DNA of 8,378 nt. Source: Bacteroidota bacterium. GTDB lineage: Bacteria; Bacteroidota; Bacteroidia; SpSt-205; S141-50. The stretch is from positions 1-8,378 of the forward strand of contig WFXK01000070.1 in NCBI GenBank assembly GCA_015490695.1, written 5' to 3'. The position numbers and the translations under genes were made by a program. Shown in pieces: positions 1-6,073 of the stretch (its first letter is position 1; every line of letters begins with the position of its first letter). The notes beneath the pieces were generated by a model. That model searched no databases. It was not told where the DNA came from and saw nothing but the letters and a program-made list of their open reading frames with translations.

Positions 1-19
1 AGATGTGTATAAGAGACAG
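1..19. other. Nextera transposase mosaic-end adapter (library artefact)
   Basis: The first 19 bases, AGATGTGTATAAGAGACAG, are identical to the Tn5 mosaic end used in Nextera/tagmentation libraries. They are not part of the organism's genome. On the minus strand they extend the ftsI reading frame without a stop and add the false residues CLLYTS. Genuine sequence begins at base 20. Confidence 0.97.
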
Positions 20-786
20 GAATGAACAATGTCCTGAAAATGAATGTTAATCGTTGTTTTTACATCGTATCCATCCTTGGGAGGTTGTGAATCTAAATCT
101 GCTAAAGGGATTTCTAAGTTTCCTACACGTTCTACCAATTGCCAACCATCTATCCCCCGCAGATAACGATGAAAGCTGTATTCTATGCCTCTTAGCGGTA
201 AAGTATCGTTTTTTAAGATGCCTAAGGTGATTCGGGCTAAGTTGCCATAAGGATAAAAACGTTTATTGTGGATTTTTTCTAAAATCAATCCTCCTTTATA
301 ACGTCCGCGATGAAGAACAGGAAACGTTTTTAATTGTTTAATGGCTCGTATATCAAAAGTCTCTTTGTAGGGAAATAGATAAATAAAGGGTTTTTGTTCT
401 TTTCTGGCTTTTTGGATGCGTTGATAAAAAAAGTTTGGAGTATAGCGCGGGTCTTTTTGGAATTGTTGACTTAAATGTGCTAAGGCTTTACAAAGGGCTT
501 TGATGGAGTCTTCTAAGTTAGGGTAGTCGTGTTCATCCAGTACTGTGGGGTCAAAACCGATACGATAAAAAGGGATGGTTGTGGCTAAGATTTCATTATG
601 GGTGCTTAGGATGCTACCCCTTGTGGCTCTGAGCCGTTTCATATAAACCCTTGGATGCTTTCTATATTGCAACCATCGTTGTCGTTGAAACCATTGTAGT
701 TGCACAATGCGGGCGAAGATGAGCGTAGCAAACAATGCAAATAGCAAATAAATAGCGATAGCCCGTTTTACTAATCTACTTTGCAT
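1..786 (-). CDS. ftsI: FtsI/PBP2-type division transpeptidase (penicillin-binding protein), N-terminal part only
   Basis: This is the start of the septal peptidoglycan transpeptidase, a bitopic inner-membrane protein that cross-links septal wall during division. The frame opens with ATG at 786, and an in-frame TAA lies just upstream. About 255 genuine codons are present before the adapter in bases 1-19. Residues ~8-25 form one membrane segment (AIAIYLLFALFATLIFA). Residues 56-70 (RGSILSTHNEILATT) match the RG-x-I-L...LA motif that opens the PBP dimerisation domain. Residues 180-214 hold YGNLARITLG and GIEYSFHRYLRGIDG, typical of the pre-transpeptidase region, and residues 243-255 (KTTINIHFQDIVH) match the family's TTID-x-x-x-Q-x-I segment. 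The catalytic SxxK domain lies beyond the edge. The start overlaps the end of ftsL by 11 bases, as expected in a division operon. There is no stop codon because the contig ends. FtsI is preferred over elongation PBP2 because of its position after ftsL. Confidence 0.93.
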   Translation of the reverse strand, partial: MQSRLVKRAIAIYLLFALFATLIFARIVQLQWFQRQRWLQYRKHPRVYMKRLRATRGSILSTHNEILATTIPFYRIGFDPTVLDEHDYPNLEDSIKALCKALAHLSQQFQKDPRYTPNFFYQRIQKARKEQKPFIYLFPYKETFDIRAIKQLKTFPVLHRGRYKGGLILEKIHNKRFYPYGNLARITLGILKNDTLPLRGIEYSFHRYLRGIDGWQLVERVGNLEIPLADLDSQPPKDGYDVKTTINIHFQDIVHSCLLYTS

Positions 787-1099
787 GGGGCGGTAAAGCC
801 ACTTTTAAACGATAAGGTGGTTTTTGTAGCGATTTTAACCCTAATAGCCGAACCCGTCGCTGTATCCGAGAAAGCCGCTTCTCCTTGCTAATCGCGGCAC
901 TATAGGTTAAATACAAGGTCTTTTGTTCATAAAGGGCTTGTTTCAAGCGCTGTACTAAAAGCGCCTTTTTTTGCGTCCGATAAGCATTCCAAATATAGTA
1001 CAAACCCATAAGGGTCAATAGAAAAAGAAGTCCTAATTGCTTTCTTAAAAATTGTAATAGCCATGGACGCTGTAAATGTTCTTTTATTCGCTTTACCAT
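776..1099 (-). CDS. ftsL: FtsL-like cell division protein
   Basis: A 107-residue bitopic membrane protein. It has a basic cytoplasmic N-terminus (residues 1-21), one membrane segment at about residues 22-37 (LGLLFLLTLMGLYYIW), and then a Lys/Gln/Leu-rich region suited to a coiled coil (about 40-80). Near the end it carries a GLKSLQKPPYRL stretch that resembles the GL...PP...I/L ending of Bacteroidota FtsL-like proteins. In the family, FtsL forms a complex with FtsB/DivIC and helps activate septal synthesis by FtsW-FtsI. Size, topology and position between rsmH and ftsI support the call, since sequence conservation in FtsL is low. The ATG at 1099 overlaps the rsmH stop by 7 bases, and the TAG stop lies 11 bases inside ftsI, so translation of the three genes is probably coupled. 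Confidence 0.85.
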   Translation of the reverse strand: MVKRIKEHLQRPWLLQFLRKQLGLLFLLTLMGLYYIWNAYRTQKKALLVQRLKQALYEQKTLYLTYSAAISKEKRLSRIQRRVRLLGLKSLQKPPYRLKVALPPHAK

Positions 1100-2007
1100 C
1101 GTTGTGCTGCTCTTAATCGGGCACTACGACTCTGAGGATTTTGACGGATTTCCTCCTCTGAAGGCATAATCGGCTTTTTTGTCAAACGCTTTAACGGCAA
1201 TATCGGATTACCATAAAAGTCTTTTTTTACAATGCCATCAAAGCTACCTGTTGCAAAAAAACGTTTGATAAGGCGGTCCTCTAAGGAATGATAAGCAATC
1301 ATTACAATTCTTCCTCCTGGTTTTAAGTATTGAACACTGAGCAAAAGCAGCTGTTTTAAGTTTTCCAGTTCTTGATTTACGGCAATACGCAGTGCTTGGT
1401 AGATTTGACTTAAAAGTCGTTTTTTGTTTCGTTGGGGTAATAACGGCGCTATAGCATTTAGTAAATCTTGTGTAGTTTCTAAGGGGCGATGGGTACGATA
1501 AGCTACAATGGCTTTAGCAAACCGATAAGCATTAGGAACTTCACCATAAGTTTTCAGTAACCGAGCTAATTTGGGGGCTTTTAATTGATTTAATAATTGT
1601 TTTGCGGTTAGGGCGTTGTGATAGTAATCCATTCGCATGTCTAAGGGAGCGGATGGGATTTGATGGGAGAAGCCCCGCTCAGCCGTTTTTAATTGATGAA
1701 GCGAAACGCCTAAATCGGCTAAGATACCATCTACCTTTTTTATATTTAAAGCTTGTAACGCTTTTGGGATGTGGATGAAATTCCATGGGAAGAAGTGGAA
1801 GCGATGGTCATCAGGGAGGTTTGCAGCAGCATCAGGGTCCATGTCAAAGGCAATCAGTTTCCCTTTTTCACTAAGGCGTTCTAAGATGGCTCTACTGTGT
1901 CCACCGCCACCAAAGGTGGCATCTATATAAACCCCATCAGGTTGGATATTTAACCAAGTAATACTTTCCTCAAGTAGCACAGGTTTATGATAAAGCAGGG
2001 TTTTCAT
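1093..2007 (-). CDS. rsmH: 16S rRNA (cytosine-1402-N4)-methyltransferase RsmH (MraW)
   Basis: A cytoplasmic SAM-dependent methyltransferase that N4-methylates C1402 of 16S rRNA in the ribosomal P site. At 304 residues it is of normal family length. Visible motifs in order: HKPVLLEE at residues 7-14; the SAM-binding loop DATFGGGGHS at 29-38; FDMD at 54-57; DGILADLGVS followed by RGFS and LDMRMD in the middle; ALRIAVNQELENL in the C-terminal half; AYHSLEDRLIKRFF; and the terminal NPQSRSARLRAAQR signature. All key family blocks are present with no break. The ATG at 2007 puts the conserved HKPVLLEE six residues in, as usual, and lies 23 bases inside the end of mraZ. There is no Shine-Dalgarno sequence. 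It is second in the mraZ-rsmH-ftsL-ftsI cluster and probably depends on the promoter before mraZ. Confidence 0.97.
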   Translation of the reverse strand: MKTLLYHKPVLLEESITWLNIQPDGVYIDATFGGGGHSRAILERLSEKGKLIAFDMDPDAAANLPDDHRFHFFPWNFIHIPKALQALNIKKVDGILADLGVSLHQLKTAERGFSHQIPSAPLDMRMDYYHNALTAKQLLNQLKAPKLARLLKTYGEVPNAYRFAKAIVAYRTHRPLETTQDLLNAIAPLLPQRNKKRLLSQIYQALRIAVNQELENLKQLLLLSVQYLKPGGRIVMIAYHSLEDRLIKRFFATGSFDGIVKKDFYGNPILPLKRLTKKPIMPSEEEIRQNPQSRSARLRAAQRW

Positions 2008-2452
2008 GGCTCATGACTTTTTGAGAGAGTTCATTGAAGCGGTCAGCGTGTTTTTTTAACCATTGTTCATAAAGTGCGGTATTCCAGATTTCTATTCTAT
2101 TGCCCATACCAATGAGGGTGATTTCTTTTTCTATTTGGGCGTACGCTTTTAGCCGTTTAGGAATAAGGAGTCTTCGCTGGTTATCTAAGGTTAATGCCGT
2201 AGCCCCGCTTTGAAATAACCGAGCAAAGGTTCTTTGCTCTTCATTATAAGGACTTTTTTCGTGAATGCGTTTTAAGGTTTCTATCCATAGGGTTTGAGGA
2301 TAGAGGTTTAAGCATTGTTCCCACCCGCGGGCAATCACAAATTCTTTTCGCATAGTTGTAGGAAGCTGATTTAAAAGACCAGGAGGGAAAGGGAAGCGCC
2401 CTTGACTATCTACTTTACAGGGATATTCCCCAAATAGCGGGTTGGGAAGCAT
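1985..2452 (-). CDS. mraZ: Transcriptional regulator MraZ
   Basis: A 155-residue DNA-binding protein of the SpoVT/AbrB swapped-hairpin type and first gene of the division cluster. Two copies of the fold are visible. The first is in FGEYPCKVDSQGRFPFP (residues ~7-23) and the second in ALTLDNQRRLLIPKRL in the second half. Each contains the D-x-x-x-R core followed by a hydrophobic/Pro segment. In enterobacteria and mollicutes, MraZ binds direct repeats in its own promoter and regulates the cluster. Matching repeats lie immediately upstream here (2463-2497). The ATG at 2452 gives the usual distance to the GEY motif. No Shine-Dalgarno is seen, and a -7-like element ends only 4 bases before the start. 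The gene's end overlaps rsmH by 23 bases. Confidence 0.95.
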   Translation of the reverse strand: MLPNPLFGEYPCKVDSQGRFPFPPGLLNQLPTTMRKEFVIARGWEQCLNLYPQTLWIETLKRIHEKSPYNEEQRTFARLFQSGATALTLDNQRRLLIPKRLKAYAQIEKEITLIGMGNRIEIWNTALYEQWLKKHADRFNELSQKVMSHENPALS

Positions 2453-2456
2453 GCCA

Positions 2457-2464
2457 CAAAGATA
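2457..2464 (-). promoter_or_regulatory. Bacteroidota -7 promoter element for mraZ
   Basis: On the minus strand TATCTTTG matches the Bacteroidota primary-sigma -7 consensus TAnnTTTG exactly and ends 4 bases before the mraZ ATG. No clean TTTG -33 element is found 18-21 bases upstream, where the MraZ boxes lie. The element overlaps the last MraZ box, so bound MraZ would be expected to interfere with RNA polymerase. The promoter assignment is inference from pattern and position. Confidence 0.5.
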
Positions 2465-2497
2465 CCATAATCTCCCATTTTCTCCCTAAAAATTCCA
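2463..2497 (-). promoter_or_regulatory. MraZ operator: four boxes at 10-base spacing
   Basis: Reading the minus strand toward mraZ, the 5-mers TGGAA (2497-2493), AGGGA (2487-2483), TGGGA (2477-2473) and TGGTA (2467-2463) occur with exactly 5 bases between each. This is the same architecture as the TGGGN-N5 repeats bound by Escherichia coli MraZ upstream of its own gene. The exact helical-turn period, the GG core in all four and the position directly before mraZ make an autoregulatory operator likely. Only one box is a strict TGGGN, so binding strength per box is uncertain. Confidence 0.75.
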
Positions 2498-2507
2498 TTT
2501 TAAACAA

Positions 2508-2516
2508 TTATCCACA
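2508..2516 (+). promoter_or_regulatory. DnaA box (perfect consensus)
   Basis: TTATCCACA is the exact consensus 9-mer for the replication initiator DnaA. It lies in the only sizeable intergenic region, 11 bases upstream of the MraZ boxes and 55 bases from the mraZ start. It could let DnaA influence division-cluster transcription. A single box by chance in a window this size is possible (roughly a 5-10% event by my estimate), so the function is tentative. No second good box is nearby, so this is not an origin. Confidence 0.45.
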
Positions 2517-2526
2517 TACTGCTGTG

Positions 2527-2568
2527 AAAAATAAAAGGTTAAACACCGCTGATAACCAGCGTGTTCAA
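2527..2568 (-). terminator. Probable intrinsic terminator after the bcp gene
   Basis: On the minus strand an imperfect inverted repeat spans 2568-2539: arms of about 12 pairs (AACAC + GCTG core against CAGC + GTGTT), one bulged base, one G-U pair and a 5-base loop. It is followed by CC and then the T-rich run TTTTATTTTT. It lies about 65 bases after the bcp stop and before the mraZ promoter, so it would separate the two transcription units. The tract is interrupted and the stem has a bulge, so strength is uncertain. Confidence 0.55.
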
Positions 2569-2631
2569 AAACTTTCCACCTCAAAATAAGGATAGAGACT
2601 GCTTAGAAAAAATAAAATGGGGAAAGTGTTG

Positions 2632-3183
2632 CTATTGTTTTTGCTGTTCTAAAAGAAAGGCTTTTACCTCTTCAGCGTGAACAGCAGGATTTACCTTAGT
2701 AAATACTTTTACAATTTCCCCTTCTGGATTGATAATAAAAGTGATTCTTTGAGCAAAACCTAAGGGACTTAATACGCCGTACTGTTTACAAACTTGTTTT
2801 GCGGTATCGGCTAATAAAGTAAAGGGTAGGCGATATTTTTCTTTGAATTGTTTATGGGAGCGGGGATTGTCGGTGCTGATGCCTAAGATAACTGCTTGAA
2901 GTTCTTGAAAGTCTTTATAATAGTCTCTGAAGTTGCAGGCTTCTTTAGTGCAGCCTGGGGTCATGTCCTTAGGGTAGAAATAGAGTACAACCCATTTACC
3001 TTGGTAATCTTTTAGACGATGGAGTTTCCCTTCGTGGTCTGTTAGAACGAAATCAGGCGCTTTTGTGCCCTCTTTTAACGGCGTCTGCGCTTGTAAAAAC
3101 GACAATAAGTGACTTAACATAAATACAAAAATCGCAATTTTGAGGCGAAAATAGTTTTGGATACAAAAAATTTCCTTACGCAT
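2632..3183 (-). CDS. bcp: Exported Bcp/PrxQ-type peroxiredoxin
   Basis: A thiol peroxidase that reduces hydrogen peroxide and organic peroxides, probably recycled by a thioredoxin-like partner. The active-site block is PKDMTPGCTKEAC at residues 71-83. C78 is the peroxidatic cysteine in the P-x-x-x-T-x-x-C motif, and C83, five residues on, is the likely resolving cysteine of the PrxQ type. The conserved arginine is R147 (QRITFIINPEG). Typical cytoplasmic Bcp has about 150-155 residues, while this one has 183. The extra N-terminus has basic residues, a hydrophobic stretch (about 16-30) and SFLQA|Q, a plausible signal-peptidase I site after residue 32, so a periplasmic location is inferred. The ATG at 3183 lies one base after the gpmI stop (TAAAATG), which supports this long start and implies translational coupling. 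It is the last gene before the terminator. Confidence 0.9.
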   Translation of the reverse strand: MRKEIFCIQNYFRLKIAIFVFMLSHLLSFLQAQTPLKEGTKAPDFVLTDHEGKLHRLKDYQGKWVVLYFYPKDMTPGCTKEACNFRDYYKDFQELQAVILGISTDNPRSHKQFKEKYRLPFTLLADTAKQVCKQYGVLSPLGFAQRITFIINPEGEIVKVFTKVNPAVHAEEVKAFLLEQQKQ

Positions 3184-3184
3184 T

Positions 3185-4705
3185 TTATTTTTGAATTAAG
3201 GATTCACATTGCATGGTTTCAGGAATAGGGATGCCCATGAGTTCTAAAATGGTTGGGGCGATGTTGCCTAAGACACCTTTTTTTAAAGAATAGTGTGTTG
3301 CTTCGGCAGTCACAATAATGAAAGGAACTTCTGCCAAAGTGTGCGCAGTGTGAGGCTTACCCTCTTCATCATACATTTTATCGGCATTACCATGGTCTGC
3401 TGTGATGATACAAGTATAACCTAAATCTAATGCTTTGGCTATTAAGCGACGATTACATTGGTCTACGGCTTCACAGGCTTTCACTGCCGCTTCAAATACC
3501 CCTGTATGCCCTACCATATCAGGATTCGCATAATTTAAACAAATAAAATCAGGGGCATGTTTCTCAATAAAACGAATCGCTTGGTCGGTTACCTCAAAAG
3601 CACTCATCTCAGGTTTAAGGTCGTAAGTGGCGACTTTGGGAGAAGGTACTAAAATACGCGATTCTTTTTCAAAAGGCTCTTCTCTGCCACCATTGAAAAA
3701 ATAGGTTACATGGGCATACTTTTCCGTCTCGGCAATTCGTAACTGCGTTAATCCGTTCTGAGCAAGAACCTCTCCAAGCGGAAGGTCTACAGTAAACTTT
3801 TCAAACAGCACAGGAATAGCAGTAAAATCGTCATCGTAATTGGTTAATGTGACGAAAAACAAAGGCAAAGGTTGGGTGTTTTGTTCTTCAAAAGGTTCAA
3901 GTGTAAGCATTCTTGTTAGTTGTCGGGCTCTATCGGCGCGGAAGTTAAAAAAGAGTACGGCATCGTTGGGAGCAATGCAAGCTTTATAAACAACACTGGG
4001 TTTTAAAAACTCGTCTGTAATACCTTGTTGGTATTGAGATTCAATAGCATCCCTCCAGTTTTCATAATAAGTACCTTGATTATGGACTAACAAATGGTAA
4101 GCTTTTGCGGTTCTATCCCATCGTTTGTCTCTGTCCATAGCATAGTAGCGGCCAATAATAGTGGCAATAGTCCCCAATTGAAGCTGATTTAAATAGGTTT
4201 GCAATTGTTCTAAATAGTTCAAAGCACTTTTGGGACTGGTGTCTCTGCCGTCTGTGAAAGCATGAATATAGACTTTATTAGGGATTTCAGCTGCTTTAAG
4301 ATGTTTTAAAAGTCCTTTTAAGTGTAAGAAGTCGCTATGGACGCCTCCGTCTGAAACTAAACCGATTAAATGGAGGTTTTTATCGGGGTTTTCTTTTAAG
4401 TAGTGAATCAATTGTTCAAATACTGCGTTTTTAAAGGGGGTTTGTTGCAGGGCTTTACGGATTCTGATGATGTCTTGGTCTACGATTCTTCCTGCGCCGA
4501 TGTTCAGATGTCCTACTTCAGAATTTCCCATTTGTTGTGGGGGGAGGCCAACAGCTTCGCCATGAGCCTTAAGACGAGTATGCGGGAAATTTTTCCATAA
4601 ATTATCAAAGAATGGGGTTTGTGCTTGGGCAATCGCACTCACCTCAGGACGCTCACTTAACCCCCAACCGTCTAAGATAACTAATAAAACCTTTGAAAGT
4701 GGCAC
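3185..4705 (-). CDS. gpmI: 2,3-bisphosphoglycerate-independent phosphoglycerate mutase
   Basis: A cytoplasmic Mn-dependent enzyme interconverting 3- and 2-phosphoglycerate in glycolysis and gluconeogenesis. It has 506 residues, close to the usual 505-515. Motifs in order: LDGWG with metal ligand D12; MGNSEVGHLNIGAGR with catalytic S62 (same number as in the Geobacillus enzyme); HAFTDGRDTSP; GRYYAMDRDKRWDR; NFRADRARQ; NGGREEPF; NYANPDMVGHTG; and ITADHGNADKM, the second metal-binding block. Everything needed for catalysis is present. The start codon is GTG at 4705; no in-frame ATG lies between it and the preceding stop, and the usual family N-terminus (K-V-L-L-V-I-L-D-G-W) follows directly. A good Bacteroidota promoter sits immediately upstream, so gpmI may be expressed independently of the lipoprotein gene. 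The stop is one base from the bcp start. Confidence 0.98.
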   Translation of the reverse strand: MPLSKVLLVILDGWGLSERPEVSAIAQAQTPFFDNLWKNFPHTRLKAHGEAVGLPPQQMGNSEVGHLNIGAGRIVDQDIIRIRKALQQTPFKNAVFEQLIHYLKENPDKNLHLIGLVSDGGVHSDFLHLKGLLKHLKAAEIPNKVYIHAFTDGRDTSPKSALNYLEQLQTYLNQLQLGTIATIIGRYYAMDRDKRWDRTAKAYHLLVHNQGTYYENWRDAIESQYQQGITDEFLKPSVVYKACIAPNDAVLFFNFRADRARQLTRMLTLEPFEEQNTQPLPLFFVTLTNYDDDFTAIPVLFEKFTVDLPLGEVLAQNGLTQLRIAETEKYAHVTYFFNGGREEPFEKESRILVPSPKVATYDLKPEMSAFEVTDQAIRFIEKHAPDFICLNYANPDMVGHTGVFEAAVKACEAVDQCNRRLIAKALDLGYTCIITADHGNADKMYDEEGKPHTAHTLAEVPFIIVTAEATHYSLKKGVLGNIAPTILELMGIPIPETMQCESLIQK

Positions 4706-4709
4706 AATG

Positions 4710-4741
4710 CAAAAGTAATGCGAAGCAAACAGCTTTGCAAA
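4710..4741 (-). promoter_or_regulatory. Bacteroidota-type promoter for gpmI-bcp
   Basis: On the minus strand TTTG (4741-4738), a 20-base spacer and TACTTTTG (4717-4710) fit the -33/-7 consensus TTTG...TAnnTTTG. The -7 element ends 4 bases before the GTG start of gpmI, so the transcript would have almost no leader. A small perfect inverted repeat, GCAAA-GCTG-TTTGC, lies in the spacer (4738-4725) and could be a regulator site or chance. The whole element lies in the 36-base gap after the lipoprotein stop. Confidence 0.6.
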
Positions 4742-6031
4742 TTATAAAAATCCACGATAGCCTGCATAAAACAAAGGTAAATATTGTTTCCTGTAAGCCC
4801 GTATCCAACGTCCATGAGCATCTTTTAAAAATAAAATTGGACGACTTTTAATAAACTGCTCAAAAGAATGCGGTTTACCCTTAAAGTGTCCCTTCCCCTT
4901 AGCCCACTGATGATGCTTTAAATACTTTTGATAAAGTTTATCTAAGAACTCTGTATTGTATCGGGTTGGTATAAAAACAGAATCTTGCCGATTGGTTGTA
5001 CATAAAAACTGAAGATGGTATCGTTTAATCCAGCGGTTTTGTACTACGCAAGCGTAATCATAAGGTTTTTGGCAGCGGGCATACATAGAAGTAAAAAACA
5101 CATAGTCACTCGCTTTCAAAGTAGTATCTTGGAACTGTAAACGTTGCCATGGATAAGCATAGACCAAAACAGCGCCATCGGATTGTAAACGATAAAAAGC
5201 GTGCATACATAGAAATTGTTTTTTAGAGGCGCTATCAATACTAAGCGGTTGTGGAAAGAATTGTTTGCTAATGAGTTCTGCTTCTGAGGCGATAGCACAG
5301 CTGTCTTTAGAAGTATAGAAGTTTCTTCCAATTTCTTTTAAGTAGTTTTTAGGTTGCCATTGAATATCGTAAAGGGTTCGTTTCAGCACGTAAGGGCCTG
5401 CAACGGGGTTTATTGCTAAATCGCCAATTAAGTAGGTTTTATCTACGATAAAGACTTTTGCGCTGTCAAAGGGCTCTACTTGGATGAGGTTTTTACTGCT
5501 AAAGCGCACAATAGTATCTTGAATCATTTTTTTCCAACCGATGAGGGAGGGGCTGCTGCAACGTAAGAGGAAACGAAGGGTGTCTTGATAAAGAATCATA
5601 CGTAGTAGGTGTTGATACCATAAGCAATTTCCTTTTTGTTCTATGAGCATTACGTAGTATTGGGCGTTTTTAAATTTGCCTGAAGTGAGTTTGCCTCTTT
5701 TGTATAGGGTTAGTTGCAGGTGTAGGGAGTCTTCTCCGAAAGGTACTTTTTTTTGTTCTTGGAAGAGGATTTGCGGGCGTGGGTACAGGAGGTAGGCGCT
5801 CCAGCCCCGTTCATTAACGCTTTGAGCGTGGATGATGAGCTGTTCTCCTTTGATTTCAGGTAAGAAATACGTTGGTGTGGTGTCGGTTTTTGTGGTTTCG
5901 GGCAAGTAGATTTCTACGACGGCAGTATCTTTGGAGGTTGGTGGAGGAGGTGGTTGTTGCTCTTTTTGTTCTTTGTTGGTAGCGCATCCCCCCAAAACCA
6001 ACGCACCGATAATAAAATAAAGATACTTCAT
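4742..6031 (-). CDS. Putative lipoprotein of unknown function
   Basis: I do not recognise the family. From the ATG at 6031 the product has 429 residues. It begins with a type II signal peptide, MKYLYFIIGALVLGGC, with lipobox LGG|C and the lipidated cysteine at residue 16. A polar, low-complexity linker follows, including five prolines at 27-31 and then Thr/Lys-rich sequence. The rest is rich in aromatic, Gln and Lys residues in alternating patterns that suggest beta structure, and seven further cysteines could form disulfides in the periplasm. The C-terminal ~70 residues are strongly basic (GKGHFKGKPH). It is probably anchored in an envelope membrane facing the periplasm or the outside. The same frame is open further upstream to 6184, but that part overlaps the end of pyrC and would bury the signal peptide, so the 6031 start is chosen. 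It begins 23 bases after the pyrC stop with its own likely promoter. Confidence 0.8.
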   Translation of the reverse strand: MKYLYFIIGALVLGGCATNKEQKEQQPPPPPTSKDTAVVEIYLPETTKTDTTPTYFLPEIKGEQLIIHAQSVNERGWSAYLLYPRPQILFQEQKKVPFGEDSLHLQLTLYKRGKLTSGKFKNAQYYVMLIEQKGNCLWYQHLLRMILYQDTLRFLLRCSSPSLIGWKKMIQDTIVRFSSKNLIQVEPFDSAKVFIVDKTYLIGDLAINPVAGPYVLKRTLYDIQWQPKNYLKEIGRNFYTSKDSCAIASEAELISKQFFPQPLSIDSASKKQFLCMHAFYRLQSDGAVLVYAYPWQRLQFQDTTLKASDYVFFTSMYARCQKPYDYACVVQNRWIKRYHLQFLCTTNRQDSVFIPTRYNTEFLDKLYQKYLKHHQWAKGKGHFKGKPHSFEQFIKSRPILFLKDAHGRWIRAYRKQYLPLFYAGYRGFL

Positions 6032-6043
6032 AAGTACGTGAGG

Positions 6044-6073
6044 CAAATATAGTTTTAGCGCTGGAATTCCAAA
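6044..6073 (-). promoter_or_regulatory. Bacteroidota-type promoter for the lipoprotein gene
   Basis: On the minus strand TTTG (6073-6070), an 18-base spacer and TATATTTG (6051-6044) match the -33/-7 consensus. The -33 part lies inside the last codons of pyrC and the -7 part in the short gap. The -7 element ends 12 bases before the lipoprotein ATG at 6031, leaving a very short leader and supporting that start over an upstream one. Confidence 0.55.

Noticed and set aside
1..786. Naturally truncated ftsI
   Set aside because: The coding sequence matches the family right up to the adapter junction, so the end is a contig artefact.
2453..2631. Replication origin, because of the DnaA box and AT-rich sequence
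   Set aside because: There is only one DnaA box, no box cluster, no clear unwinding element and no dnaA/dnaN neighbour. The rest of the region is explained by a terminator and the mraZ control region.
4403..4600. Plus-strand open frame of 65 codons
   Set aside because: It is antisense to the strongly conserved N-terminal region of gpmI, with no homology that I recognise and no promoter.
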